Assembly (NCBI GenBank): GCA_030544215.1
Contig: JARZZO010000014.1
Location: 19,626,234-19,690,233, forward strand
Length of the DNA stretch: 64,000 nt
Reading direction: 5' to 3'
From: Zantedeschia hybrid cultivar
Lineage: Eukaryota; Streptophyta; Magnoliopsida; Alismatales; Araceae
Positions within the stretch are counted from its first letter, which is position 1. Every line of letters begins with the position of its first letter. Both the position numbers and the translations under genes were made by a program. Shown here piece after piece: positions 44,185 through 57,307 of the stretch. The notes below the pieces were generated by a model. It did not search any database. It had not been told where the DNA came from and saw nothing but the letters and a program-made list of their open reading frames with translations.

Positions 44185-47100
44185 AGAGCCTAGAGTCACG
44201 GCGGGAAGCGGCGGCAACATCTAGAAGCGGGATGCACAAGAGCCAGGAAGGGCAGTCTGTTAAGTATCGCAGGCGAGTCTTTTTAGTCTGCACGGTGCAG
44301 AATGCGAGTGCAGTCTCTTAAGGCCCATTAAATAAAATATTAGTAGGGTATGTCTTGTTTTGTTAGTGGTTTAAGCTTCGAATTAGCTCGGAAAGAGTCG
44401 TTTTCCTTTGAGAAACTGTGGTCAACTTGTCCTCATCGAATCCCCCACTCGGGCGTGCAAGCAAATGTAGCAAGACTATAAAGCTTTCATGTGTGTGCCG
44501 CTGTTATTTAATAGAACTATACTTCTCCTATGTGATAGTTTAATGTGATGATTCTAATCTGTACTACTTAAACAGGCAACCTAGTCACATTGTTTTTAGT
44601 TTTTGACAAAAGTCTTCCGTAGACACAGAGATCGAAATGGGACCCAGATTCGTGGCCATGTGCACCGGGCCTTTACAGACACGAGAAGGATTACGCACAA
44701 GTATGCACTAAAATATATTTAGTTAGCACTAAAATATAAAAGTCTCCGGAAGTGCCTCGTTTGCAACATGTTCGACAAGAGTCTGGCGATGTCTTTCGAC
44801 ACCTAATCTACATTAGCTAGCTGCCAAAGGTCAGCTCCACACTTGAAACAAAAATACAAGCAATTCAACCCTCTTAATAAACCCAATCCAAACAGACCCT
44901 GGCTTTTAATGGCTTATGAAATACCAAGTCTTGAAGTACGGACCACTTCCCACTCCGATGCAATCTTAGCGCAGATGCGACACATCAATCTTTTTCGCTT
45001 GCTGCTATGATATCGGATGTCTCCAAGAGACAGCTTCTGCTGTGTTAACTTCGCATATCCTCCCACCCACTATTACGGGCAGGCAGAGGGAGCTCAAATT
45101 TCCGTTGGCCGATCCTGTTCCGAGGCACGACCTGCACGAGATTAATCACTGGAATAGGACATGGGAAGCATGTCAAAGAAGGAAAGTTTAGTAAATAAAT
45201 TTCATGAAGAATCTCATATGTAAGACATCTCATGTATAATACATATGCAGAAAGCCTCTCAATTGGTTTTATTCTGAAATAAGTCCTATGTGAGTGATGA
45301 CTAGTTAGAGTCAATAATAAAAAAGTTCTCTATATATGCTGATGACATGATAAACTTTTTACGTAGGCAAATTTTACAGAAAGTTTTTGTCTGATAACGA
45401 AGAATCCCTATCCAATGATTACATAGGGAGTTTTTACACGTATTTTTCTTTGAAACGAGATAGTCCTCACAGAAAATCTTGACTGTTTCATAAGGCCGTT
45501 CCTAAGCCGTCAGATACCCTTGACGTATCTTTTAGCCAGTGGTTTCAAGGGGTAGCTCTCGGGCCATGACATGCTGAGTATAACTGTCCAGTACATGGTT
45601 TCTTTTTTTGGCTTTTTTGAAGGGGTGTTGTGTTTTTTGTCCGCAGCTAGGGGTGCAAACTAAGTCGAGCTGAATTTATCCTTGTTCCAACTCAGCTCGG
45701 CCACTGAAAGTTGAACTCAAACTCGGTTCGAACTCATTCGAGCACTTAAGATTACTGTTCAGACTCAGCTCATTTAAGATCTCAACGAGTTTGAGCCGAG
45801 TTCACGAGCCCAACTCATCCCCGAGTCCAGGAAGCTGGCCCAAGAACTTTGACATTCAAAAATTTTTATTTAAAGAATGGGCTGCAGTTATTATTGGACA
45901 CCGAACCCAAAGCCCAAGAAAAGGGCAACCAGGTGCACGGCGTGGGCGCAGCTGTGTTGAGTGCGGCGCCAGGCGATGCCCTTTTAATGCGGCTTTGGGT
46001 TTCTTGGAATCTTCGGACGTAAGGTTAAAGGCTTTGTTTGGCTCAGCTTTTATTTGGAATACTTTTGCACGTTTCTTTAATTATTTTTTTTGGAAGTATT
46101 TAGATTTTATAAATTATATAGTATTTTACTTGTGTTTTGACTTTCACCAAAAAATAACTTTCAAACAGAATGTTTGCTAAACACACCCTAAACATCCTAC
46201 ACGGGAAGCACAACTGTAGGATGGCATTTCCTTCCATGGACCTAGCACTCCCGGTTGGTTTGAAAATTTTAAAACATATTTAAATAATTTATTAAATAAA
46301 ATTCTTTTATAACTTAATTTATATATTTAAAATATTTTTATTTTTAATCTCTATAATCTTCCAAAATTTCTTGTAGATCCGTGGAATCTTCATATTTGCT
46401 TAAAACCCCCTGCAATGTTTAAATCACCCTTAAAATAAAAAGAAGTCCCTCAAGAGGGACTTTTCGGGGAGAGGTGATGGGCTTTTTACGGATGTTTTAA
46501 ATAATTATAAGGAATGATTAAGAATATAAAAATAATAAGAATTCATAAACAATCTTGATAGATTATAAGGATTGAAAAGTAAAAAAATCCCTATTTTTGA
46601 GTATAAGAAAAATTGAATGGATACTTAAGTGAGTTCTTAATAAATACTTAAATAAACTCTTAACAAGTATATAAATAAGCTCTTGAAACATTCTTAATGA
46701 AATAAACGAGTTTTTAATGAGACTTAAACAAACTTATTCACGAATATAATTGAGTCGAACTCACCTATGTTCAAGTTTAAACTTGTTTATAAACCGAATT
46801 TAAATTTTTGTTCATATTTAACTTAATAAATGAGTCTCATCGAGTCGTTCTCTAATTGTCTCATGAGTTGGTTCATTTGCAGCCCTACCCCATCGGCACC
46901 CCGATTCGGCGACGGACACCGCAGGACCATCGAAACCGATAGCAACGAAGAGTGGGAATAATGCCATTCTTTAATTAACATCGTTAGGGTACTTAAGCGG
47001 CCGTCATCTGTTTTGGTCCAAAGGCAAGCACAGGCTATTCGCCACGTGAACGATTATGTTAAAAAATCCTCCAAAATTCCAAAAACATCACATCCAAGTA

Positions 47101-47565
47101 AAGCCTGATTTAGTTAAGACCATAAATCCAAGGGCGCCCTTCGCATCATGCAGACTTAAATTGTCAAAGATTTTTTAACGTCTCCCTTGTGTTGGGAAAA
47201 CTAATCGGCTGCGTACGACAACGGCTGAGAAGTAATCTGTTTTTCTTATCTTTTACCTTTTGTATTTTCATGAACGTTTATATTTTTGAAAGAATTTTAA
47301 ATCTAGATGTGACAACTTTATCTTAAGTAACACTCCAGCCAATAATATTTTTCTTTTTGAGAATTTAGACATAGAAATCGATAAATATGAGTGATACCAA
47401 ATACAGTCCGGAAGGAAACCACGCGCACGTGACAGCATCCTTAAGTCTGTTAAGTGATCATAAATCCTTCTCGGATGCTGTGGCCTTTGAAGACCATAAC
47501 TCTAACCACGCACTCTTGAAAAAAAAAGGATTTTCTATAGAGTTTGGGCAAAACACTCTGGAAAC
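44185..47565. other. Spacer with decayed repeats
   Basis: Intergenic DNA downstream of the extensin gene. A small minus-strand open end at about 45,137-45,045 follows an AG acceptor-like site, but no partner exon was found. The main contents are the degenerate element at 45,648-46,887 and, within it, the half MITE at 46,030-46,190. Confidence 0.45.
45648..46887. mobile_element. Degenerate inverted-end element with GAGCTCG-type ends
   Basis: The left end TAGGGGTGCAAAC and the complement of the right end, TAGGGCTGCAAATG, are inverted. Inside each end are degenerate GAACTCGAGC, TTTGAGCCGAGTT-type words common in plant repeats. The flanking 8 bp differ (TCCGCAGC and CCCCATCG), so this is an old or composite copy. 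Its middle (46,030-46,190) holds a half copy of the 27.7-kb MITE. Confidence 0.45.
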
Positions 47566-48040
47566 TAGGGCTGTAGATGGATAAGATATGAAAACAGAAA
47601 TAAGTGTTTCCGTTTTCGCATTTCAACAACAATAATCTATTTTCGTTTTCAAATCCGATAAAATCAAAAGATGCATTTTTCATTTTCATTTCTAATAAGA
47701 TCAAAAAGTACATTTTCGGTTTCCGATTTGTTTCCAATTCCGATATCAAAACCAGATATTATCTTTGATAATTATCAAAAATTAATTTAAAATTTATTAG
47801 GATCCTCCAGTCTTACAAAAGTCCTTCTCCTCAACCATTAGATTAAAAACAATCCAAAGATTAATAATAAACTTAATAATAATCAAAATTAAAAATCAAA
47901 AAATGGGTAGGAAAACATGTATATCGGAAACATCTGTTTCCGATTCTGATAATTATCGGGTGGATATTCTTTTATCAAAAATAAATATAATTTTTTTCTC
48001 GGTAACAGGTCGAAAAATCGGATTTCCGTCGACAGCCCTA
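47566..48040. mobile_element. hAT-type MITE with 8-bp target duplication
   Basis: 475 bp with ends TAGGGCTGTAGATGG and the inverse of TAGGGCTGTCGACGG, flanked by CTGGAAAC at 47,558-47,565 and 48,041-48,048. It is AT-rich and noncoding. A related decayed copy may lie at 60,010-60,412, where GGAAACAGAACAGATAATCG is seen. Confidence 0.9.
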
Positions 48041-48048
48041 CTGGAAAC

Positions 48049-51000
48049 AGGTTAAAAGGACAGGAAAAATTCCTTTCAGAAGGCATAAGAACAACAGAAA
48101 TGGGGCACAATTTAGGCTTCAAGTGACCAAAAATACCCAAAACGAATTGACGTATAATGAACCGTAATAGACAACTTTGTGGTGAAGTAAGAATTGCAGT
48201 GACATTTCATGCCACTTGACCCTCATGTTCCGGCGGACTCCGATAGCTCGGATCCAGAAACGCATAGTACAATGTAGGAAACAGAACTGTACTACTAGGC
48301 AAGTAAGCCCCCCCCCCCAAAAAAAAAATGTCTTCCCTTCAATGCACTTCGGTTGAAAGCTGCTTTCTGCAAGGAGGGACAAATTGACTTAAGACATGCA
48401 TTCGGACACAATAATAAGTTTTACTTCCTGAACCATTGGCTGAGATAGCATCTAAGAAAAAGAACTATCTTATCAGCTAGCTAGCACCAGTAACTCAATA
48501 GCTCTTTAACTTCATTTACTTGGGTTGGGCTGGACTACCCTCAGTAGGGGTGTAAAGAAATCTATTATCTGATTTTTCATATGCATTCTAAATATGGGTG
48601 CAAATGTGCATTCTGCACTTACCAATATATACAGTTCTAAAAGATCCGTATTCACCCAGAGATTATCCAGTTCAGATAATTCATAAAAAGGTATACCAGG
48701 TCGTTCAACGACTTGTGGTCTTGTGAAGTCATATACAAATCTGAAATTTTTTTCAAGTACTTTTTACCAAATATAGTTCATCTATGATATCCCTATACTG
48801 ATACTTTTTCGTTATAAAAAAAATGAAGATTAGTTTCCTAGACCAATGATTATCTGAATATAAATATGAAACAGCACATATGTACATAACTTTTGAGAAC
48901 CTTCAAATTGAATGGTACCACATATTTATAAAATGGAAAAAAAGATCACACGGAATGTGAGAACTCCATCCCTGAGACCCGCATACAAGGGGCCCAGTAA
49001 ACTGCCGACCTGTAAAGCACCCAGAATCCTAACATATTACAGCAACATGTATGCTTAAAATTCGGCAACTGAAAATTGTCATGTGAATACACAAGAAGAT
49101 CACAGATTGTCCAAAGCATGAGATAATTATCTACAATTTGAAAATCACATGATACCATAATTTAATACTAAATAACATCATAGAGAATATGAATTGAATG
49201 GCTAAATTGCAGACCTCCAAAAAATGTCATGGACCAGGATCCCAAAATGATTAAATTCCCTAGATGCCACCCTATAAATGATGATCTATCCGGGCAAAGA
49301 GAAAAGGGAGGACATAGATTGTCTAGAGAAACAAACACAACTTCTAATTTCTTTAATAACCTAAATATTTGTATGGATAAACTGGAAGAATTGTTTCTAA
49401 GCACAAAATCAGAATAAAGGTAAGGGCTCATACGATCTAAAACAAGCCACCACATAATGGAAAAACAAATTATTAAGGGTAACTAGATCTGAGCAACTTA
49501 GTTTCCACTTGTTCGGAATGGACATTGCATACCTAAGTCCAATCCAGTCTAAGTGCTTATGGATGCAGCCTAAATCCATTACAAAATAATTTATTAGAAA
49601 AAACTGGCTAAATCAAATCCAGTCCACTGATCATTGGCCAATGTATGCCAAAACTTTACGGAACATAGAAAACCTTATGGAACATAGATAGATCTTTTCA
49701 TGCACTCAACTTCATGTTAAGAATAACCGATGAAGACAGCATAAAACCTTATCTTAATATATCAATTAGGAAAGAAGAGGAAGCATTTGCCAAATGCTTT
49801 GCAAAAGATCACAATGTGCACAATCCAAATGTATTTAAAATTTAATGAAATGTAGAACAAATGTATTACCATGTTATCTTCTACAACTGCACATTACATG
49901 CTGCTCATTTATTTTTATTTTTATTTTGGGAACGTGATGCTGCCTATTTATTTTCACTAAGAAAGTGGGATTGCAGCATTATTATTTGTCCATTGTAATC
50001 AAATGCCAGCAAAATCATGATGAGATCCTGTAAAATTGCAGTCCCTCGTTTATGTTTTCAAGTATATCTCCTGAGCCTGTAAGAAATTGGCTCACAATCA
50101 AATATGAACAGACCGAAGAAAATTGCTTTACTCAGTTGTTATCCTTGTTGTCATCATTATCACTGTTTATTATTTGTATTGCTGTTCTTGTGCAAAGAAA
50201 CATGAATTACCATCCCATCTGCCACTGAATTACACGTGCATTTCTATGAGATTCAACATGATCATAGATTGGCACCCATCAGTCTCCCAGTCCTGCTAAT
50301 AGAACCTATCCTGCTCATATCCAGGTATAAGTTTCCCATACCCATGTGATCCCAGACTGCTATCTCCATTACCAGAGGAACACCTCGATGAACCGCCCAC
50401 CCCCATTCCCTCTCCCCCTACCCACCAGGGGAAGAGATTCCAAATAGTGCACCACTCTTCTCCAAAGGCAGTGACCTGATGTGGAGAAATAAATCCCATG
50501 CCAATGGCATGGATGCCTCGTCCAGCAGGTAACAGCCAACCATCACAGGGTAAACGGCAATGGAGGAGCCACTTCCTCTGGTCAGCATGAGTCCTGCGCA
50601 AAGGTGGTCTTTGCGTGAACTAAGAAGCATTTGAAAGTGCGGTTATTGTGTAAATGATACTATGGCACCAGCAGGATCCCAACAGCAAACTTGAAGCCTT
50701 CCAAGGGGTGACAGAGTTCCATCACCTCCTCATTTTGGTGATTTAACAAAAAAACAAAATAGGATCGTGTAAGGTACTGAAAAAGGAAAGCTTAGCCACT
50801 AAACTAATTGATAACTTACTATAGCCTTTTCTCGTATTGGTAAACAAGCAAATCGGCTTCTCCATCAATAACTTTAAGAAAAATAACATGCTCGACTTCC
50901 CAGCATAAAAGCAGACTCAACTATCCACGATACCAGTCAATAAAAAAATAGTCACCCTACTAAACTAATCAGTATCTTATTATAGCCTCTTCCCATATTT

Positions 51001-52261
51001 GTAATTGTGAACCGGCTTCTACTCTGCTTCAAAGTTCTCTGTCAATAACTTAGACATGCCTGATTTCCTGGCATAAAAGACGACTATAGGATTTAAGATA
51101 GTAATCACATCTCTCTATCTACTCCACCAAACCATAAACCATAAAACCCTCGTATGATAACTGATGTCAGACCAAACAACCATTTAACTTTGCACTTCTT
51201 CATTCAAGACACGTTGTCTCAATAGCTTTCAGGGATTATATCTATACGCTTCTAGCTTTCAAACTGAATAAACCTCTAATAGATAAAATATTTCTTACTC
51301 ACAGTACCTAGAGAATGTACAGGGATTAGCAAAATAATGATACATGAATCAAACATCCAAATGTCATAGAAGTTGATGAAATGGAGGATTCTCAAGAGTG
51401 ATATCCTACAACTCCCCTGTTACAGCTATCACCACCTAACCCTCATTCATTTCACAATCCATAGTGTTTGCTAACCTGAAATTCTGCTTTTGCTGCTTCG
51501 CAGATTAAAAGGGGAAGAGGGTTTTTCACATTTCTATACCCGGCCATTACAGGAGCTGATGAAAGTTACCTTAACATCCGATAGTATATTACCTCCTCCA
51601 TATCGCTTTACCATCGAACAACCTCTAGGAACCTCTAATCCTCTCTATTTCAAGGATTGTAGAATCAGATCAGGCACCCGGCTTGGGAATATGCCTGATC
51701 CCTATCCAGGTCAGTTAGGATTGGCTCGAATGATCGATCCAGAGAAACCGACTTGGATGAATAAAAAAAAAAACATGAGAGGGTATGTTCATAAATGAAA
51801 AGCACTAGTAGTGTTCTCACAAATACAAAAAAGTGTGCATACATATGTATCCATATGTAGAGCAAAAATGTTCCTGTTAGTAACAGGAAACTTTCTTGTT
51901 AATGCATGTTTCAAGACCATCAAATCTAATCTGATAGCCTAAACTGTTTATCCCTCCCCACAGAGATGATTCCATGATAATGCTCATGGGTGAGATTTCT
52001 GCCCCCATTGGGTGGGATTCCCGCCTGTGCAGGAATTTCACCCAATGCAGGCGGAAACTGCCCAGTGCTAGACCATGCCGGACAAGGTCCATCACCTGGA
52101 CGGTTCCCACCCAGGTGCCCAGCAGGAGCTCTAGGCACACCAGCCCGGTATGGGACCCCAGAATGGGATCCCCAGCTCATATCAACCCCCAGCCAGGTCA
52201 ACCCCCACTCCCTCCATGAACTTTATGGCGCCAGGCTGCCACAGTATGGGTAGGCCCAACA
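48049..52261. other. AT-rich spacer without a recognised gene
   Basis: No frame with a domain was found. GC-richer patches near 50,290-50,700 and 52,000-52,250 give frames of about 90-100 codons without support. No tRNA-like cloverleaf was recognised. Confidence 0.45.
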
Positions 52262-52697
52262 GCATGTGGAGTACGCCATAAGATGCCGTAAAATATTGGT
52301 TGTGAAATCACATATTTTAAAACTAACGAGAATAAAATATCTGATTTTAAAAAACCTGGTGTTAGTTTTCAGTAATTTTGGGGTGAAAAGCAAAATTAGC
52401 CAAAAAGAGTATCATATTAGTCAACTGATTATGAAATACACCAATTTAAGATGCATCAAACATATGGAAAACACTGTAAAACAATTTTAAGTCAAATGAT
52501 TTTGAAATACATGCACCAAACGTATGGAAAACACTGTAAAACAACGTAAGTCAATCAATTTTGAAATACGGCAATTTAAGATGCACCAAACGTATGGAAA
52601 ACACTGTAAAACAACCTATGGCACACCAAGCATAAGGAAAATGCTGTGTTATGGCATTTTATGGTGCTTTACAGCACTTTATGGCACACCAAATGAC
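52262..52697. mobile_element. Inverted-end element with internal tandem repeats
   Basis: The left end (GTACGCCATAAGATGCCGTAAA) is inverted against the right end (complement GTGTGCCATAAAGTGCTGTAAA). Inside, three tandem copies of a 65-70 bp unit containing ATGGAAAACACTGTAAAACAA lie at 52,440-52,620. Its class is not resolved. Confidence 0.6.
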
Positions 52698-54603
52698 CAC
52701 TTAGATGAAAATTTTAAACCATTTGATCATGCAGATGTGTGATCAGATGGTTTAGAAAGTGTTAACAGGAACGTTCCTAATTATTTTGATAATAGGAAAT
52801 CTACCCTCTTACACGTAATGCAGTTTGCGTAGAACTACGGTCCTCTTTGATGCCTCCTCACCCACTCCCTGACTTGACACCCCATTCCTCATCTCCCCTC
52901 GTGGACCGGTCACATGGAAACTTGGAAAAGAAGAAAAAGGATGATGAAGCCAATGGCGGACTGGCATCTCCATGGCTAAGTTTGGGGGTGGCGATAGATG
53001 GCAGTGGCAATGTTGGCACTTGACAGAAGCTGAGGAACCAATAAGCTTTTTGTTCTCCCTTCACTTCTTCAGTTCTGTTTTTTTCCCCCTTCTCCTCTTC
53101 ACATTCGCGGAGTTAAGAACCCTAAATAGGGTAAATGAGCTGACCTGATCAGGCTGGCCAAGCACCTTTGGGCCAGGCTGTCCAAGCCCCAAGATATCCT
53201 TTTTTTTTTTTCTTTTTCTTTTTCTTTTTTTTTTGGGGGGGGGGGGGGTGTTAGGGTTTAGGCTTGGCTAATCCAAATTGAAATTGGCAAATCCTACAAA
53301 CAATGCCCTACTTTGTCATTTCTTCAAATAGCCATTTCTACCGCCTCTTGAAATATCCTTATTTAATATGATAACTGTGTGCACACTTTCACCTTCCTCC
53401 ACAAAAAAGAGGACAGACTTCTCACAAGTGGATTTTTCAAGCATCACTTACCGCTTTCTCAATATTGCTTGTAATTTCCTCCAATATTTTCATCAAGAAT
53501 CTAACACGATGCAATTACCACAATCAAGAACTTATTGTTCACACTTTCTGTAAAGATCAGTGTGAAGGAATTAAATGGTTGGGGACAAGTTGAATGAACA
53601 AAAGATGCTTGGGAAGATAAAATATTTCATCTTGCCTTCAAGACTGCAGATAAAATGTTTAATCCTGCCACAGATTGCCCATTCACACAGCTACTAGTGA
53701 ACCCTAGGTTAAAGACAAGATCATATATATGCTCGAAAATATCATGCAGTGCTAATCTGACCCAGGAGTCAAGGGATAAGGCTGTGTAATGACGAGCTAA
53801 AAGATCAGATTCCAACCGGGATAAGTGGATAGACATGGAACACAAAAATGATTTCTTGTTACCCTTCAATTTAGTGTCATTTGTGGTCTTTAATAACTTT
53901 AGCTATTGAACCATGATACTTCTCAATGTCCAAAACACACATGAACACCAAACTAATGGTGTTATGCATTTTTGCTTTTGTTAGGTAAGCTTTATCATTT
54001 CTCATGTTAAGTTCTCCAGCCTAAAAGTTAAACAGTCCACTGCAAAACTTCATTTAGCTGCATATTTATAGAGAATGAGATGTGGAGAGTGAGAATTAGC
54101 TGGCTAAATGGAAGAGAAAGCTACAATCACATCATTATAGTGCCCGACCACCTCTGTATGCCATTTCCCAAATCCACCAACAGCATAATCCTGTGCCTAC
54201 AAAAAGGGAGGATTTGCCATTAAGGGGAAGAAATAGCGGCCATTGCATCGAGAAAATGTCCACTGAGATCTTCTCACCAATGTCATTGCCTAACTCCACC
54301 AACACTATCATCCTGGCCACTGCAAGCACCTTTCAAGCTGTCACCAAATATCACATCTACCAGGATAAAATAACTACACCTACTTCTTCCATCAATAGCT
54401 GTTGCTACCAGCTACCCTAACATTACCTAGACCACTACAACTAACAGCATGCAATCAATCATGAAAACTACCCAAACATTTTGCATGTGGCAGCTTTCAG
54501 GAACAACTATAGTTCCCTTGAATTGCCTAACTCTTGACATCACCATTGTCTTCCCCCAACCAGATGTATCAGAATATGAACTTCCCCTCTTGTTCCTTGA
54601 GGT

Positions 54604-54605
54604 AA

Positions 54606-54677
<72 letters not shown>

Positions 54678-54695
54678 TACATATATATATATATA

Positions 54696-54727
<32 letters not shown>

Positions 54728-54922
54728 CATACATATATACATATATATATATATACATACATATATACATATATATATATATACATACATATATACATAT
54801 ATATATAAATACATACATATATATATATACATATATATATATATACATATACATATATATATATACATATATATATATATACATATACATATATATATAT
54901 ATACATATATATATACATATAC

Positions 54923-54955
<33 letters not shown>

Positions 54956-54970
54956 CATATATATATATGA
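54604..54970. repeat. (CT)n followed by higher-order (TATACATA)n minisatellite
   Basis: About 42 bases of CT dinucleotide run into about 325 bases of AT-rich sequence. There ATACATACATATATACATAT recurs with a period near 40 at first and later breaks into shorter forms. Long tyrosine/isoleucine frames on both strands are artefacts of this repeat. Confidence 0.95.
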
Positions 54971-55615
54971 GGGTCGTGATACTATGCGTTGCCCAGTTTG
55001 TGTACGGCTCACAGCATATCCTATATTTCAGGGTGTTGCAGCACCTTCAGCGCCTGAACTTCACGGAGGAAAAGCCTGGCAAGAGAATAGTTTTTTTTTT
55101 TTTTAAACAAAAGAACTTGAACTGTCCGATCTGTTGATCATACGGCTCCCTGCGCACGTGCTGCGGACAGAAACGCCGCATGCGGGTGTGGGGCCAGGAG
55201 CGCCCCACGAAACATGGCATGCTAAGTGTTTCGTGGGGCACGCCTGCCCGTCCATGCACGCGGGCGGTTTCCCTGCATGTGGGCATGGCTTCTTCTTTTT
55301 TTAATACCATCTAATCTCAATCAGATGGTCACTCTTCCAGTCCGCTGCCACCGGACCGAACCCTGGCAGCAGATTGTAATAGTTTCCATTATATATATAC
55401 ATATGCATGCAGGGCGACTAGCACATCCCTGCCCCACACGGGCCACCTCGCACGCCAGCACCATCCGATCTTAAGATCAGACGGAGTCTTTTTGTCAATT
55501 TTTTTTTTCTATTTTGCCAGGCCCTGCCCTCCTGTGAATTTGAGATGCCAAAGGCACCGCAACATCCCTAAACAATACGATCTACTGCCAGTAGACCTAA
55601 ATAGGGGAGCGCATA

Positions 55616-55616
<1 letters not shown>

Positions 55617-55663
<47 letters not shown>

Positions 55664-55667
55664 TATT
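55617..55667. repeat. (TA)n microsatellite
   Basis: About 22 uninterrupted TA units ending in CACACT. Confidence 0.95.
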
Positions 55668-57307
55668 TTGAGCCCCATCCCCATATTCTAAAAAATAAAA
55701 AGAATTTATAAATCTTTAAATATTCAATAACCCCCCTTAAGGTTGTTTCCATTTCCTGGGGCCTTATTTTGACCATCCGATTGTGGTTCGATCTTGAAAC
55801 TCGATCTTAACCGTCCATCAGGCAGATGTAAATCCGATTTCTAAAAATCATGAAAAAATAGTCTAAAAATAAGAAATTCGTCAGATTAACCCCTAGGGTT
55901 GTTCCCATCCCTTGGGGTTTAAGTATTCATCACCAATTTACGAATGTAAAATCGGACGGCTTATGTTGAAAGCCTCATGATCCAACAATGAAACTTAAGC
56001 CAAAAGGGATGAAATTTATTTTCAGAGATTGAATATTTAAAAATTTATCATGATTTTTTTTTAAAACATGGGGAAGGGGTCAAAACAGTACGTGTGATTT
56101 ATCCACATGGACTGTAGCATTCGCATGCATCTAACTTAGATGCGCCCCACCTCAAAACCTCCATCCTGATTTCACAAAAAAAAAAAAATCACTAAAACTT
56201 TAAAATATTCAAATACCCCCTATCTAGGTTGTTTCTCACCCCTTTGTATTTAATTTTCATCGTTGGATAGAAAAACTTAATTGTAGATGTCCAATCAAAT
56301 GTGTCATTTTGGGGGTTAAAACTAAAACCCCAGGGAAAGGGATCAACCATAACGGCCAATCTGGCAATTTTTTTATTTTTTAACTATTTTTCAGCATTTT
56401 TAAATGTCAATTTTTTATATGTGCCTGATCGGATGGCTTTGGTTGATTGTCAAGACCGGACGGTGAAAATTAAAGCTCCGAAGATGAGATGAACCCAGGA
56501 GGGTGGGTTTTCGGGTGGTGGCAAGGGGATGTTGAATTCAAATGAATAAGGAGACAAATAATTGAAAAGAAGGGAGAAGAAAGGATAGGATGGGCATATA
56601 GAAAACTGTAGACATTCCAGGTTTGTGGACATAGACAATTGGGGCTTGTTGCCTTATCATGACCATTATAGTGAGAGGGAAAAAATATATGGGAATGCCT
56701 CATCATTAACACCAAGATTTGTTCACAAAAGAGGGATGATATCAAAGACAATGAGAAAGATAAAATAATGAGGAATACAAGATGAAGATAAAATAATGAG
56801 GAAGACAAGATAAAGGAGTATTAAAAACTAGGACTCAATCAACCATGCAAATATTAGGATTGGGATCCAATGGATCTAATTTGATTAACCCGCGAACTAG
56901 CTTTGGCGTTGCCTAAGCACATTAAGTGCTCCTACCTAAGCGCACCTAAGTGGTGCCTTGGCGTGCTTTCTCAAGGCCTAATAAGGCGCTTAACTGTGTA
57001 GGTTTTGAAAGTAAGCCTTGTTGCTTAGGTGGTGTCTGGGCATCACCTAGGAGTAACCCTTGATAACTATGTTTGATTGTTTGTTTAAAACTATTAATTC
57101 CTGATGCTTGCTACATAACAGGTGAATAATTATTCATTCATAAGATACAACTCATGCAACAACTGAAAAAGTGAACATCGAAACAATGCTTAGGCCATTT
57201 GCCATCACCTTTCCCATATTGACCAGCACATGCCTGAGCCACTTGTATGTGCAGATGCATGTCGAAGAACTGCAGACGAGTGGCAAGGAGCATCAGCAGG
57301 GATTAGC

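Larger units (their letters stand above)
52698..57307. other. Spacer with simple repeats and decayed elements
   Basis: No gene was recognised. It contains a T/G homopolymer stretch (53,197-53,249), a large CT/AT repeat (54,604-54,970) and a TA repeat (55,617-55,667). Two similar stretches at about 55,670-56,060 and 56,150-56,450, sharing the order CCCCT...GGTTGTTTC...CCCTTGG, look like copies of one decayed repeat. Confidence 0.45.

Noticed and set aside
42807..44321. A 504-codon plus-strand frame overlapping the extensin gene, with long minus-strand frames at 42,970-44,040 and 43,424-44,293
   Set aside because: They arise from the CCNCCN-type codon repeats of the extensin. They have no signal peptide and no domain, and they follow the repeat period.
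45045..45314. Short minus-strand frame after an AG site, ending in PARNSGWEDMRS
   Set aside because: No neighbouring exon or known domain could be found, so it stays an unproven exon-like stretch.
54449..55012. Several 99-147 codon frames rich in tyrosine, isoleucine and serine
   Set aside because: They are translations of the CT and TATACATA repeats.
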